Assembly: GCA_047601745.1 (NCBI GenBank)
Contig: JASGIS010000001.1
Coordinates: 2,418,001-2,482,000, forward strand
Origin: JAKPAM01 sp047601745
Lineage (GTDB): Bacteria; Pseudomonadota; Gammaproteobacteria; Burkholderiales; Burkholderiaceae_E
Direction: 5' to 3'
Length of the DNA stretch: 64,000 nucleotides
Under the pieces are notes generated by a model. The model ran no database searches, was not told the origin of the DNA, and saw only the letters and a list, made by a program, of their open reading frames with translations. Shown piece by piece: positions 34,918 through 44,039 of this stretch; the first letter of the stretch is position 1; every line of letters starts with the position of its first letter. Position numbers and translations under genes: made by a program.

Positions 34918-35673
34918 TCAACCCTTCTGCGCCTTGCCCTGGGCGGCCACCGCGGCCATCGCCGCCTCGATCTCGGCCTGATCGCCGAGGTAATAGTGAC
35001 GCACCGGCGCCAGCTTTTCGTCCAGTTCGTAGACCAGCGGTCGCGCGGTCGGGATGTTCAGTTCGACGATCCGGTCATCGCCGATGCCGTCCAGGTGCTT
35101 GACCAGCGCGCGCAGCGAATTGCCGTGCGCGGCGACGACGACCTGCTTGCCCGCGCGGATCGCCGGCGCGATCGCGCTTTCCCAGTACGGCACGACGCGC
35201 GCGACGGTGTCCTTCAGGCACTCGGTGCGCGGCAGCATCGACGGATCGACGTCCGCGTAGCGCGGATCGCCGGTCGACAGCCGCTCGTCGCCGTCGGGCA
35301 ACGGATTCGGCGCGATCGCGTAGGCCCGGCGCCAGACCAGCACCTGCTCGTCGCCGTACTTGGCGGCGGTCTCGGCCTTGTTCAATCCCTGCAATGCACC
35401 ATAATGTCGTTCATTCAGCCGCCAGTCCTTGACGACCGGGATCCACAACCGGTCCATCTGGTCGAGCACCGTCCACAGCGTGCGGATCGCGCGCTTGAGC
35501 ACCGACGTGAACGCCAGGTCGAACGCGAAGCCGTTGTCGCGCAGCAACTGGCCGGCGCGCACGGCCTCGGCGTTGCCGTTGTCGGTCAGATCGACGTCGG
35601 TCCAGCCGGTAAAGCGGTTCTCCAGGTTCCACTGGCTTTCGCCGTGGCGCAGCAACACGAGTTTGTAGGTCAT
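34918..35673 (-). CDS. gpmA: 2,3-bisphosphoglycerate-dependent phosphoglycerate mutase
   Basis: 251 residues. Glycolytic and gluconeogenic interconversion of 3- and 2-phosphoglycerate. Phosphohistidine motif 'LVLLRHGESQWN', then 'FTGWTDVDLT', 'KDWRLNERHYGALQGLNK' and 'VVVAAHGNSLRALVKHL' with the second active-site histidine. Full length for the family. Divergent from the rhodanese-grxC-secB group; first gene of gpmA-ctpA-moeB on the minus strand. Confidence 0.97.
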   Translation of the reverse strand: MTYKLVLLRHGESQWNLENRFTGWTDVDLTDNGNAEAVRAGQLLRDNGFAFDLAFTSVLKRAIRTLWTVLDQMDRLWIPVVKDWRLNERHYGALQGLNKAETAAKYGDEQVLVWRRAYAIAPNPLPDGDERLSTGDPRYADVDPSMLPRTECLKDTVARVVPYWESAIAPAIRAGKQVVVAAHGNSLRALVKHLDGIGDDRIVELNIPTARPLVYELDEKLAPVRHYYLGDQAEIEAAMAAVAAQGKAQKG

Positions 35674-35746
35674 CAGAAGGACACTCCGCGATCAGTCAAC
35701 GAAACGGCAGCCGGCCGGCCAGCGGGCCGGCGGAACGACTCACTTA

Positions 35747-35752
35747 TATAAT
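35747..35752 (+). promoter_or_regulatory. Candidate -10 element for the rhodanese-grxC-secB operon
   Basis: TATAAT at 35747-35752 in an AT-rich patch, about 24 bp before the ATG at 35776. The -35 region is GC-rich and not recognisable. A GC-rich inverted repeat (about 35711-35731) lies between it and gpmA. Confidence 0.45.
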
Positions 35753-35775
35753 TGGTCAAACAGGATCTTACCGTG

Positions 35776-36171
35776 ATGTTTTTCGTACAGAATTGGGGGC
35801 TGGTGCTGCTGGTGCTGGTTTCGGGGGGGCTGCTGCTGTGGCCCGTGCTGCAGCGCCGCACGGCCGGGCCGTTGCTCGACACGATGGCGGCCACGCGCAT
35901 GATCAATGACGGGGCGATGGTGCTCGACGTGCGGGACAACCGCGAGTTCGCGGCCGGCCACCTCCCCAATGCCCGCAACATCCCGACCGAGGACCTCGAC
36001 AAGCGGATCGGCGAGGTGCCGGCCAACAAGGCGGTCGTCGTCGTCTGCGCGACCGGCCAGCGCGCCGGCAAGGCGGCGGCGTTGCTGCGCAAGGCCGGAC
36101 GCGAGCGGATCTTCAGCCTGGACGGCGGGATCGGCGCGTGGCGCCAGGCAGGATTGCCGGTGGTCAAGTAA
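35776..36171 (+). CDS. Membrane-anchored rhodanese-like protein
   Basis: 131 residues from the ATG at 35776 (AGGATC upstream; TTG at 35752 is an in-frame alternative). One N-terminal membrane helix ('WGLVLLVLVSGGLLLWPVL') then a rhodanese domain with active-site Cys in 'VVVVCATGQRAGKAA'. Probable sulfur transfer or persulfide handling at the inner face of the membrane. It starts the rhodanese-grxC-secB-gpsA run typical of Burkholderiales. Confidence 0.88.
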   Translation: MFFVQNWGLVLLVLVSGGLLLWPVLQRRTAGPLLDTMAATRMINDGAMVLDVRDNREFAAGHLPNARNIPTEDLDKRIGEVPANKAVVVVCATGQRAGKAAALLRKAGRERIFSLDGGIGAWRQAGLPVVK

Positions 36172-36204
36172 GCTAGTTCCTTTGATGATCAGGAGTCCGG
36201 ACGC

Positions 36205-36465
36205 ATGACCCCTCGTGTGACCATGTATTCGACCGGCGTGTGTCCGTATTGCATGCGCGCCGAGCAATTGCTCAAGGCCCGGGGCGTCGAGAAGATCGAC
36301 AAGATCCGGATCGATCTGGATCCGCAGCGCCGCGACGAGATGATCGAGAAGACCGGCCGGCGCACGGTCCCGCAAATCTATATCGGCGACCGCCATGTCG
36401 GCGGCTTCGACGACCTGTCGGCCCTCGATCGCGCCGGCGGCCTGATGCCGCTGCTGCAGGCCTGA
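36205..36465 (+). CDS. grxC: Glutaredoxin 3
   Basis: 86 residues. Dithiol glutaredoxin with active site 'CPYC' near residue 13, cis-proline 'TVPQIYIGD' and 'GGFDDLSAL', which bind glutathione. Reduces disulfides and mixed disulfides with glutathione. It lies 33 bp after the rhodanese gene and 82 bp before secB. Confidence 0.95.
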   Translation: MTPRVTMYSTGVCPYCMRAEQLLKARGVEKIDKIRIDLDPQRRDEMIEKTGRRTVPQIYIGDRHVGGFDDLSALDRAGGLMPLLQA

Positions 36466-36547
36466 ACCCGCCGCGACGCACGCGGCGCCTCTCCGCTCGC
36501 GGCGCGCATCGATCGCCGCGGCCCTTTCTCCCTCTCCAGGAATTCGC

Positions 36548-37033
36548 ATGACAGACCAGGCGTCGGCTCCCGTGTTCGCCATCCAACGGATGTACCTGAA
36601 GGATCTCTCGCTCGAGATTCCGCACGCGCCGCAGATCTTTCTCGAACAGGCTCAGCCCGGCGTCGAGATCGCGCTCGACGTCGAAGCGCAGCAGCTCGCC
36701 GACGGCATCTTCGAGTCGGCGGTGACGGTCACCGTCACGACCAAGGTCGGCGACAAGACCGCGTTCCTCGTCGAGGCCAAGCAGGCCGGCATCTTCGAGA
36801 TCCGCGGCGTGCCCGACGAACAGATGCCGTTGCTGCTGAACGTTGTCTGCCCGAACATCGTCTATCCGTATCTGCGCGCCAACGTCGCCGACACGGTCCA
36901 GCGCTCGGGGTTCCCGCCGATCCACCTGGCGGAGATCAACTTCGAGGCGCTGTACCAGCAACGGCTCGCGCAACAGGACGAGGAGCCGGCGCAGGACAAG
37001 CCGGGCATCTATGTTCCGAACAGCAAGCACTGA
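36548..37033 (+). CDS. secB: Protein-export chaperone SecB
   Basis: 161 residues. Cytoplasmic tetrameric chaperone that keeps presecretory proteins unfolded and hands them to SecA. Signature 'FAIQRMYLKDLSLEIPHAP', 'YPYLRANVADTVQRSGFPP' and 'LAEINFEALYQQR'. Usual length. An acidic C-terminal tail follows. The 3' end overlaps the start of the next gene by about 23 bp. Confidence 0.97.
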   Translation: MTDQASAPVFAIQRMYLKDLSLEIPHAPQIFLEQAQPGVEIALDVEAQQLADGIFESAVTVTVTTKVGDKTAFLVEAKQAGIFEIRGVPDEQMPLLLNVVCPNIVYPYLRANVADTVQRSGFPPIHLAEINFEALYQQRLAQQDEEPAQDKPGIYVPNSKH

Positions 37034-37514
37034 TCGTCGCGTCGCGCGTCCCGGCCGTCTCCGGCGATCGGGGGCGTTCGCGGTCGCCGCGGCCGTCCTG
37101 CTCGCCGGCGTGCTGCCGGCGGTCTCGTCGGCCGCCGAGTTCCGGTCGATCGGCGCGTCGGCGGCGGTGCTGTACGACGGCCCGTCGGTCAAGGGGCGCA
37201 AGATGTTCGTCGCGCCGCGCGGCATGCCGGTCGAGGTGCTGTCCGAGGTCAACCAGTGGGTCAAGGTCCGCGATCAGGGCGGCGACGTGCTGTGGGCCGA
37301 GAAGAAGGACCTGTCCGCCGTGCGTTCGCCGGTCGCCTCGACCAACATGATCGTGCGCAGCGCGCCGCAGGACAACGCGCAGATCGTCGTGCAGCTCGAT
37401 CGCGGCGTGCCGCTGACGCTGGTCGACAGTTCGGTTCCGGCCGGCTGGCTGCGCGTGCGCCTGCCCGACGGCACCGGCGGCTTCGTGCGCGGCAGCGACG
37501 TCTGGGGGCTCTGA
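37011..37514 (+). CDS. Secreted SH3-domain protein
   Basis: 167 residues if started at the ATG at 37011, which lies inside the secB 3' end; no other start codon precedes the signal peptide ('AFAVAAAVLLAGVLPAVSSA'). Two SH3-type repeats follow: 'AAVLYDGPSVKGRKMFVAP' and 'MIVRSAPQDNAQIVVQLDRG', each with 'W(V/L)(K/R)VR'. Likely periplasmic and peptidoglycan- or envelope-associated. Small proteins of this type between secB and gpsA are common in Burkholderiales. Confidence 0.8.
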   Translation: MFRTASTDRRVARPGRLRRSGAFAVAAAVLLAGVLPAVSSAAEFRSIGASAAVLYDGPSVKGRKMFVAPRGMPVEVLSEVNQWVKVRDQGGDVLWAEKKDLSAVRSPVASTNMIVRSAPQDNAQIVVQLDRGVPLTLVDSSVPAGWLRVRLPDGTGGFVRGSDVWGL

Positions 37515-37549
37515 GACCCCCCGGCGCTTCCCGGCAACGACGCCCGATC

Positions 37550-38671
37550 ATGCGGATCGCCTTCCTCGGGGCCGGTGCGTGGGGGACCGCGCTGGCCCAG
37601 CACGTGGCCTCGTCCTCGTCCTTGTCCTCGTCGCCGCAGCCGACTTCGGCCCGGTCCTCCTCGCCGGCGCGGCCGGCGCGCGGGCCGGCGATCGACGTCC
37701 GGCTGTGGGCGCGCGACCCGGCGCTGCTCGCCGCGATCGATGCCGATCGGGTCAACACCCGTTATCTGCCGGACGTGCCGCTCGATCCGGCGATCCGCAC
37801 CGAAGCCGGGCTGGCGAGCCTGGCCGCGTGGACCCGCGGACATGCCGAATCGCTGTGCGTGATCGCCACGTCGCTGGCCGGGCTGCGGCCGACGCTGCGC
37901 GCGTGGCTCGATGCGCAGCCGGCCGGGGCGGACGCGCCGCCGCTCGCTCCGCTGATCTGGCTGTGCAAGGGCATCGAGGCCGACACCGGCCTGTTGCCGC
38001 ATCAGGTCGTCGACGACGTGCTGGCGCAAGCCGGCCGCGACGTCGGCTCGTCGGTGCCGCGTGGTCCGCTGTTCGGCCCCAGCTTCGCCCAGGAGGTCGC
38101 GCGCGGGCTGCCGGCGGCGCTGACGGTCGCCGCGCGGCGGCCGGGGCTCGATCGCCGCGTCCAGCACGCATTCCACCACGGCGCGCTGCGTATCTATGCG
38201 ACCGACGACGTGCTCGGGGTCGAGCTCGGCGGCGCGCTGAAGAACGTGATGGCGATCGCCACCGGCATCTGCGACGGCCTGCAGCTCGGTCATAACGCCC
38301 GGGCGGCGCTGATCACGCGCGGGCTGGCCGAGATCAGCCGCCTGGGCGCCGCGCTCGGGGCGCGGGCCGAGACCTTCATGGGCCTCACCGGGCTGGGCGA
38401 CCTCGTGCTGACGTGTACCGGCGATCTGTCGCGCAACCGCCGGGTCGGCCTGCTGCTGGCGGCCGGCCAGTCGCTCGAACAAGTGCTGGCCGGGCTGGGG
38501 CACGTCGCCGAAGGCGTCGCCTGTGTCCGGGCCGCCCAGCGGCTCGGACGCGCGCACGGCGTCGACACGCCGATCGTCGATGCGGTGGCGGCGGTGCTGG
38601 CCGGCCGGATCTCGCCGTCCGACGTCGTCCGGCGGCTGCTGTCCCGCCAGCCTCGGCGCGAGAGCGAATGA
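37550..38671 (+). CDS. gpsA: Glycerol-3-phosphate dehydrogenase [NAD(P)+]
   Basis: 373 residues, about 35 longer than usual. N-terminal NAD-binding 'MRIAFLGAGAWGTALAQHV', 'GPSFAQEVARGLPAALTVA', catalytic Lys in 'ELGGALKNVMAIATGICDGL' and 'FMGLTGLGDLVLTCTG'. Makes sn-glycerol-3-phosphate for phospholipids. An insertion of about 26 Ser/Pro-rich residues lies right after the first helix of the Rossmann fold (about 21-46), before 'IDVRLWARD'. In this position it should bulge from a surface loop. Confidence 0.93.
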   Translation: MRIAFLGAGAWGTALAQHVASSSSLSSSPQPTSARSSSPARPARGPAIDVRLWARDPALLAAIDADRVNTRYLPDVPLDPAIRTEAGLASLAAWTRGHAESLCVIATSLAGLRPTLRAWLDAQPAGADAPPLAPLIWLCKGIEADTGLLPHQVVDDVLAQAGRDVGSSVPRGPLFGPSFAQEVARGLPAALTVAARRPGLDRRVQHAFHHGALRIYATDDVLGVELGGALKNVMAIATGICDGLQLGHNARAALITRGLAEISRLGAALGARAETFMGLTGLGDLVLTCTGDLSRNRRVGLLLAAGQSLEQVLAGLGHVAEGVACVRAAQRLGRAHGVDTPIVDAVAAVLAGRISPSDVVRRLLSRQPRRESE

Positions 38672-38747
38672 GCCCTCGGAAGGCGCCCTGGCCGGGGCCC
38701 GGACCAATAATCTCTTCTTCTCCTTTTCGACTCATCCTCTGCCGATC

Positions 38748-39323
38748 ATGACATCCCCATCGAGTTCGATCCGTTCGGTCTGCGTGTTCTGCGGGGCCAA
38801 GCCGGGCCTCGGCGACCGCTTCCTGGCGCTGGCCCGTGACGCCGGCCGCGCGCTGGCCCGGCGCGGCCTGACCGTCATCTACGGCGGCGGCCACGTCGGC
38901 CTGATGGGCGCAGTCGCCGACGCCGCGCTGGCCGCCGGCGGGCAGGTGATCGGCGTCATCCCGCAGCAGTTGATGGACCGCGAGGTCGGCCACAAGGGAC
39001 TCACGCGGCTCGAAGTGGTGCCGGACATGGCGTTCCGCAAGGAACGGATGATCGAGCTGTCCGATGCGTTCATCAGCCTGCCCGGCGGGCTCGGAACGCT
39101 CGACGAGATGTTCGAGGTGCTGACGCTGCGGCAACTGAGCCAGCACGCCAAGCCCAGCGGGTTGCTGAACGCCGACGGCTACTACGACCTGCTGGTCGCC
39201 GCGTGGCGCTCGTTCGTCGACCAGGGGCTCATCGATCGCCGCGAGATCGATCGGATCCATGTCGAACCGACGATCGACGCGCTGCTCGATGCGCTGCTGA
39301 CCGGCGACGCGCGGCCGGCCTGA
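38748..39323 (+). CDS. LOG family protein (cytokinin-riboside phosphoribohydrolase type)
   Basis: 191 residues. Rossmann-like fold with 'VCVFCGAKPG', 'YGGGHVGLMGAVADAAL' and the diagnostic 'LPGGLGTLDEMFEVL' (PGGxGTxxE). Bacterial members hydrolyse nucleoside 5'-monophosphates to base and ribose 5-phosphate. The ATG at 38748 is chosen from the fold start. Same strand as gpsA, 76 bp downstream. Confidence 0.88.
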   Translation: MTSPSSSIRSVCVFCGAKPGLGDRFLALARDAGRALARRGLTVIYGGGHVGLMGAVADAALAAGGQVIGVIPQQLMDREVGHKGLTRLEVVPDMAFRKERMIELSDAFISLPGGLGTLDEMFEVLTLRQLSQHAKPSGLLNADGYYDLLVAAWRSFVDQGLIDRREIDRIHVEPTIDALLDALLTGDARPA

Positions 39324-39374
39324 CGCGCGCGAGGGGACGTCGGGCCGGGTCGCGCTTCGCCCGGCGCTGCCTTG

Positions 39375-39854
39375 CTACACGTCGCCGTCCGTCCGAGCGC
39401 CCGCGAAATCGTGCTGCCGCCAGGCTTCGTAGACGACGATCGCCACCGCGTTGGACAGGTTCAGGCTGCGGTTGCCCGGCCGCATCGGCAGCCGCAGCAC
39501 GTGCCCGGCGTCGAAGTCGGCGCGTATCGCTTCGGGCAGGCCCGAGGTCTCGCAGCCGAACACCAGGTAGTCGCCGGCGGCGAAGCGTGCCTGGTCGGGG
39601 CGCCGGCCGCCGCGCGTGCTCAGCGCGAACATCCGCGCCGGTCGTTCGCTGGCGATGAACGAGGCCCAGTCGGCGTGCACCTTCATCGTCGTGATCTCGT
39701 GGTAGTCCAGGCCCGCCCGCCGCATCTTCGCGTGGTCGATCGGAAAGCCCAACGGTTCGATCAGGTGCAGCGTGGCGCCGGCGTTCGCGCACAACCGGAT
39801 CACGTTGCCGGTATTCGGCGGAATCTCCGGGTGGACGAGGACGACGTGGAACAT
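39375..39854 (-). CDS. trmL: tRNA (cytidine/uridine-34-2'-O)-methyltransferase TrmL
   Basis: 159 residues. SPOUT methyltransferase acting on the wobble base of tRNA-Leu. 'VLVHPEIPPNTGNVIRLCAN', 'LHLIEPLGFPID', 'LVFGCETSGLP' and 'LRLPMRPGNRSLNLSNAVAI' with the trefoil-knot residues are visible. Usual length. Convergent with the LOG gene. Confidence 0.95.
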   Translation of the reverse strand: MFHVVLVHPEIPPNTGNVIRLCANAGATLHLIEPLGFPIDHAKMRRAGLDYHEITTMKVHADWASFIASERPARMFALSTRGGRRPDQARFAAGDYLVFGCETSGLPEAIRADFDAGHVLRLPMRPGNRSLNLSNAVAIVVYEAWRQHDFAGARTDGDV

Positions 39855-39930
39855 GCTGGCGCGACTATACGCGATCGGGTCGCGCTGCTGCCCGCGCGGT
39901 ACCGGTTGCCTGCGGCTTGCCGGCCGGCGG

Positions 39931-40000
39931 CGATCAGTCGGCAGCGATCAGTCGGCAGCGATCAGTCGGCAGCGATCGGTCTGCGGCGATCGGTCTGCGG
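39931..40000. repeat. Five 14-bp tandem repeats beside comF
   Basis: Three identical cgatcagtcggcag units (39931-39972) and two cgatcggtctgcgg units (39973-40000), with a decayed sixth copy to about 40012. Related gatcggtcg words continue into the comF 3' end to about 40120, where they encode a Ser/Asp/Arg-rich tail. Confidence 0.85.
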
Positions 40001-40007
40001 CGATCGG

Positions 40008-41102
<1,095 letters not shown>

Positions 41103-41114
41103 GGCCACAGCCTA

Positions 41115-41138
41115 AGGCCGCGGCGCGCGCCGCGGCCT
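41115..41138. promoter_or_regulatory. Perfect 24-bp palindrome in the comF/bioC divergent gap
   Basis: AGGCCGCGGCGC followed directly by its reverse complement. It lies 12 bp upstream of the comF start and 76 bp before bioC. It may be an operator or a cruciform/hairpin. No T-run follows on either strand, so a terminator is unlikely. Confidence 0.5.
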
Positions 41139-41161
41139 CGTTCCGAGGGCTCGTCCGTCGG

Positions 41162-41191
41162 TTCGTCCGCATGACGTACGCCGCTTATACT
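41162..41191 (+). promoter_or_regulatory. Candidate bioC promoter
   Basis: TTCGTC (41162-41167) and TATACT (41186-41191) with an 18-bp spacer, 23 bp before the bioC ATG. Confidence 0.4.
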
Positions 41192-41214
41192 GGGCCGATC
41201 TTCGACCGGATCCC

Positions 41215-42156
41215 ATGCTCAGACCCCCCGACCTCGACCCGCGCTCGGTTCGCCAGCAGTTCTCGCGGCGCGCCGCGCGTTTCGCGGGCGTCGATTTCCT
41301 CTATCGCGAGATCGAGCAGCGGATGTTCGATCGCCTCGAGCTGATCCGGCTGTCGCCGCAGCGGATCCTCGATGTCGGCTGCGGCCTGGGGACGGGGCTG
41401 GCGACGCTGGCGCAGCGCTACCCGTCCGCCCGGGTGCTCGGCATCGACGCCGCCGACGGCATGCTGCGCCACAATGCGTTCGCGCCGGCGGCGCAGGCCG
41501 GCACGCTGAGGCAGCGCTTGCGCGGCTGGGCCGGGCGGCTGATGGGGGCGCCGGCCGATGCCGCACGGGTCGACCTGGTCGCGGCCGACGCGGCCCGCCT
41601 GCCGGTCGCCGACCATCAGGCCGGTCTGTTGTGGTCGAACCTCGCCTGGCACTGGTTCGACGATCCGCCGGCCGTCGCCGCCGAATGGCATCGGGTGCTC
41701 GAGCCCGGCGGTCTGCTGATGTTCAGCGCGTTCGGCGTCGATACGCTGCGCGAACTGCGCGGGCTCGGCGCGCAACTGCCCGAGCTGCCGGATCTGCACG
41801 ACGTCGGCGACCTGCTCGGCCAGACCGCGTTCGTCGATCCGGTGATGGACACCGAACGATTGACGATCAGCTACGCCGATCCGCAGCGGCTGCTGGCCGA
41901 GTGGCACGGCATGGGCGGCAACGCATCGCGCCAGCGTGTCCGCGGGCTTTGCACGCCCCGTCGCCGGCAGCGCTGGATCGAGGCGATCGAGTCGCTGCGC
42001 GGCGCCGACGGGCGGATCGCGGTCAGCGTCGAGATCGTCCACGCGCACGCGTGGCGCGGCGAACCGACGGTCGAATCGGACGGTTATCAGGCGATCCGCT
42101 GGATGCCGCGCACGTCGGCGCCGCGGGTCCGGCAAGGAGGCGCCGGCCGTGGCTGA
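41215..42156 (+). CDS. bioC: Malonyl-[ACP] O-methyltransferase BioC
   Basis: 313 residues. SAM-dependent methyltransferase that methylates malonyl-ACP so that it can prime biotin synthesis. N-terminal 'SVRQQFSRRAARFAGVDFLY', SAM loop 'ILDVGCGLGTGLATL', 'NLAWHWFDDPPAVAAEWHRV' and 'FSAFGVDTLRELRGL' match BioC-type proteins. No other biotin genes are adjacent. Divergent from comF, an order seen in other betaproteobacteria. Confidence 0.85.
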   Translation: MLRPPDLDPRSVRQQFSRRAARFAGVDFLYREIEQRMFDRLELIRLSPQRILDVGCGLGTGLATLAQRYPSARVLGIDAADGMLRHNAFAPAAQAGTLRQRLRGWAGRLMGAPADAARVDLVAADAARLPVADHQAGLLWSNLAWHWFDDPPAVAAEWHRVLEPGGLLMFSAFGVDTLRELRGLGAQLPELPDLHDVGDLLGQTAFVDPVMDTERLTISYADPQRLLAEWHGMGGNASRQRVRGLCTPRRRQRWIEAIESLRGADGRIAVSVEIVHAHAWRGEPTVESDGYQAIRWMPRTSAPRVRQGGAGRG

Positions 42157-42244
42157 CAATCGATGGCCTGTCAAGTCAGCGGCCACTGTTGCTGAGAAAT
42201 CGGGCACGCATCGTTGCGGCGGAAGGGTCCGCCGGACCGTCGGC

Positions 42245-42274
42245 TTGCTGGCGTTTCTCCGGCGACACTATAAT
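42245..42274 (+). promoter_or_regulatory. Promoter of the DUF2244/cytochrome oxidase operon
   Basis: TTGCTG (42245-42250), 18-bp spacer, TATAAT (42269-42274), 22 bp before the DUF2244 ATG. A good sigma-70-type pair in an otherwise GC-rich gap. Confidence 0.6.
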
Positions 42275-42296
42275 CCCCTGCTGCGAGCATAGGCAC

Positions 42297-42788
42297 ATGC
42301 ACTACCAGTGGACATATGTGGCGGAGCCGCATCAGCATCAATGGGTGCTGAAGCGGAACTGCGCGATGTCTCCGGCGCGTCTGGCGTCTTCGGTCGGACT
42401 GGTGGGGTTGGTGTCGCTCGCGATTGCCGCGGTGTGCGCTTATTTCGGGGCTTGGCCGGTGTTGCCGTTCGCCGGAATCGAAGTGGCGGCATTGGCGGTG
42501 GCGTTCTTCGTCTACGGCAGACATGCCGGCGATTACGAGCGCATCGTGGTCAGTTCCGGTTCGATCCTGGTCGAGTCGGTCATCGCTGACCGCGTGGTTC
42601 GCCGGCGGTTACAGCCGGGTAGAGTACGGGTGGAGTACCGGGAGGGAAGCCTCGCGGGTGAGCGGCAGCTCATCCGATTGGTATCCGATGGACAGGAGCT
42701 GGCGGTGGGTCGTTTCGTACCGGACCACCGTAGAGCGCTGTTGGCCCGGGAGTTGAGGACATCGCTTGGGGGTCGGCTTGGCCTATAA
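42297..42788 (+). CDS. DUF2244 family membrane protein
   Basis: 163 residues. Two adjacent hydrophobic helices ('LASSVGLVGLVSLAIAAVCAYF', split here by a Gly-Ala-Trp-Pro turn, then 'FAGIEVAALAVAFFVYG') and a basic C-terminal domain. It starts 'MHYQWTYVAEPHQHQWVLKRN'-like with His residues. DUF2244 genes usually lead the cytochrome oxidase operon in Burkholderiales; function unknown. Codon use is somewhat less GC-biased than in neighbours. It lies 26 bp before coxB. Confidence 0.82.
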   Translation: MHYQWTYVAEPHQHQWVLKRNCAMSPARLASSVGLVGLVSLAIAAVCAYFGAWPVLPFAGIEVAALAVAFFVYGRHAGDYERIVVSSGSILVESVIADRVVRRRLQPGRVRVEYREGSLAGERQLIRLVSDGQELAVGRFVPDHRRALLARELRTSLGGRLGL

Positions 42789-42814
42789 GCGCTCGAGAGC
42801 AGGAAGCATCGAAC

Positions 42815-44002
42815 GTGTTTGGTGAGGAAATGAAGAGCGAGAACCTGATCCGGTCTGTCGGTCGTTGGCTCGCGCTGACGGGCTTGGGCCTCTACGGCAA
42901 CCTCGCCATGGCCGTCAACGACATGCCCGGCGGACCGCGGGTGAATCAGATCAACATCGCCGATCCGGTCACGGCCGTCGCGCGCGACCAGCACTGGATC
43001 CATCACTTCGTGATGTGGATCTGCGTGGTGATCTTCGTCGCGGTGTTCGGTGTCATGTTCTACTCGGTGTGGAAGCACCGTAAATCCGCCGGCCACAAAC
43101 CCGCCGACTTCCACGAGAGCACGGCCGTCGAGATCGCCTGGACGATCGTGCCCTTCATCATCGTCGTGCTGCTGGCCTGGCCGGCGACGCAGATGGTCGT
43201 GATGCAGAAGGACACGTCGAGCGCCGACCTGACGGTCAAGGCCACCGGCTATCAGTGGAAGTGGGGCTACGACTACCTGAAGGGCGAGGGCGAGGGCATC
43301 GGCTTCCTGTCGACGCTGAGCACGCCGCGCGACCAGATCGAAGGTCGCGCGCCCAAGACCGACACTTACCTGATGGAGGTCGACAATCCGCTGGTCGTGC
43401 CGGTCAACAAGAAGGTCCGCGTGATCACCACGGCCAACGACGTCATCCACGCGTGGTACGTGCCGGCGCTGGGGGTCAAGCAGGACGCGATCCCCGGTTT
43501 CGTGCGCGACCTGTGGTTCCGCGCCGAAAAGCCCGGCATCTACCGCGGTGATTGCGCCGAGCTGTGCGGCAAGGACCACGCGTTCATGCCGATCGTCGTC
43601 GAGGTCAAGTCCGACGCCGACTACGCGGCCTGGGTCGACGCCCGCAAGAAGGAAATGGCGGCGAAGGCCGACGATCCGAACAAGGAATGGACGCAGGCCG
43701 AGCTGCAGGAGCGCGGTCAGAAGGTCTTCGCGGCCAACTGCGTCGCCTGCCACCAGGCCAACGGCAAGGGCGTGCCGGGCACGTTCCCGGCGCTCGACGG
43801 CTCGAAGGTCGTGCTGGGCCCGGTCGACGGCCAGCTCGACGTCGTGCTGCACGGCCGGCCCGGAACCGCGATGGCGTCGTTCAAGGCGCTGAGCGATGTC
43901 GAAATCGCGGCGGTCATCACCTACACTCGTCATGCGTGGAGCAACAACGCCGAAGAGGCGATGGTGCAGCCCAAGATCGTGGCGCAGGCCAAGGCCAAGT
44001 GA
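42815..44002 (+). CDS. coxB: Cytochrome c oxidase subunit II with fused cytochrome c domain
   Basis: 395 residues from GTG (42815, AGGAAG upstream); ATG at 42830 is an alternative. Signal sequence, two membrane helices ('FVMWICVVIFVAVFGVMFYS' and 'IVPFIIVVLLAWPATQMVV') and the periplasmic CuA domain with the binuclear copper ligands in 'DCAELCGKDHAFM' and an upstream His ('DVIHAWYVP'). A C-terminal cytochrome c domain has the haem motif 'CVACH' and a Met near 'GTAMASF', as in caa3-type oxidases. Accepts electrons from cytochrome c. Confidence 0.96.
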   Translation: MFGEEMKSENLIRSVGRWLALTGLGLYGNLAMAVNDMPGGPRVNQINIADPVTAVARDQHWIHHFVMWICVVIFVAVFGVMFYSVWKHRKSAGHKPADFHESTAVEIAWTIVPFIIVVLLAWPATQMVVMQKDTSSADLTVKATGYQWKWGYDYLKGEGEGIGFLSTLSTPRDQIEGRAPKTDTYLMEVDNPLVVPVNKKVRVITTANDVIHAWYVPALGVKQDAIPGFVRDLWFRAEKPGIYRGDCAELCGKDHAFMPIVVEVKSDADYAAWVDARKKEMAAKADDPNKEWTQAELQERGQKVFAANCVACHQANGKGVPGTFPALDGSKVVLGPVDGQLDVVLHGRPGTAMASFKALSDVEIAAVITYTRHAWSNNAEEAMVQPKIVAQAKAK

Positions 44003-44039
44003 TCACGTCGTCGATCGAATCGGTTAAGGAGTTCGCACA

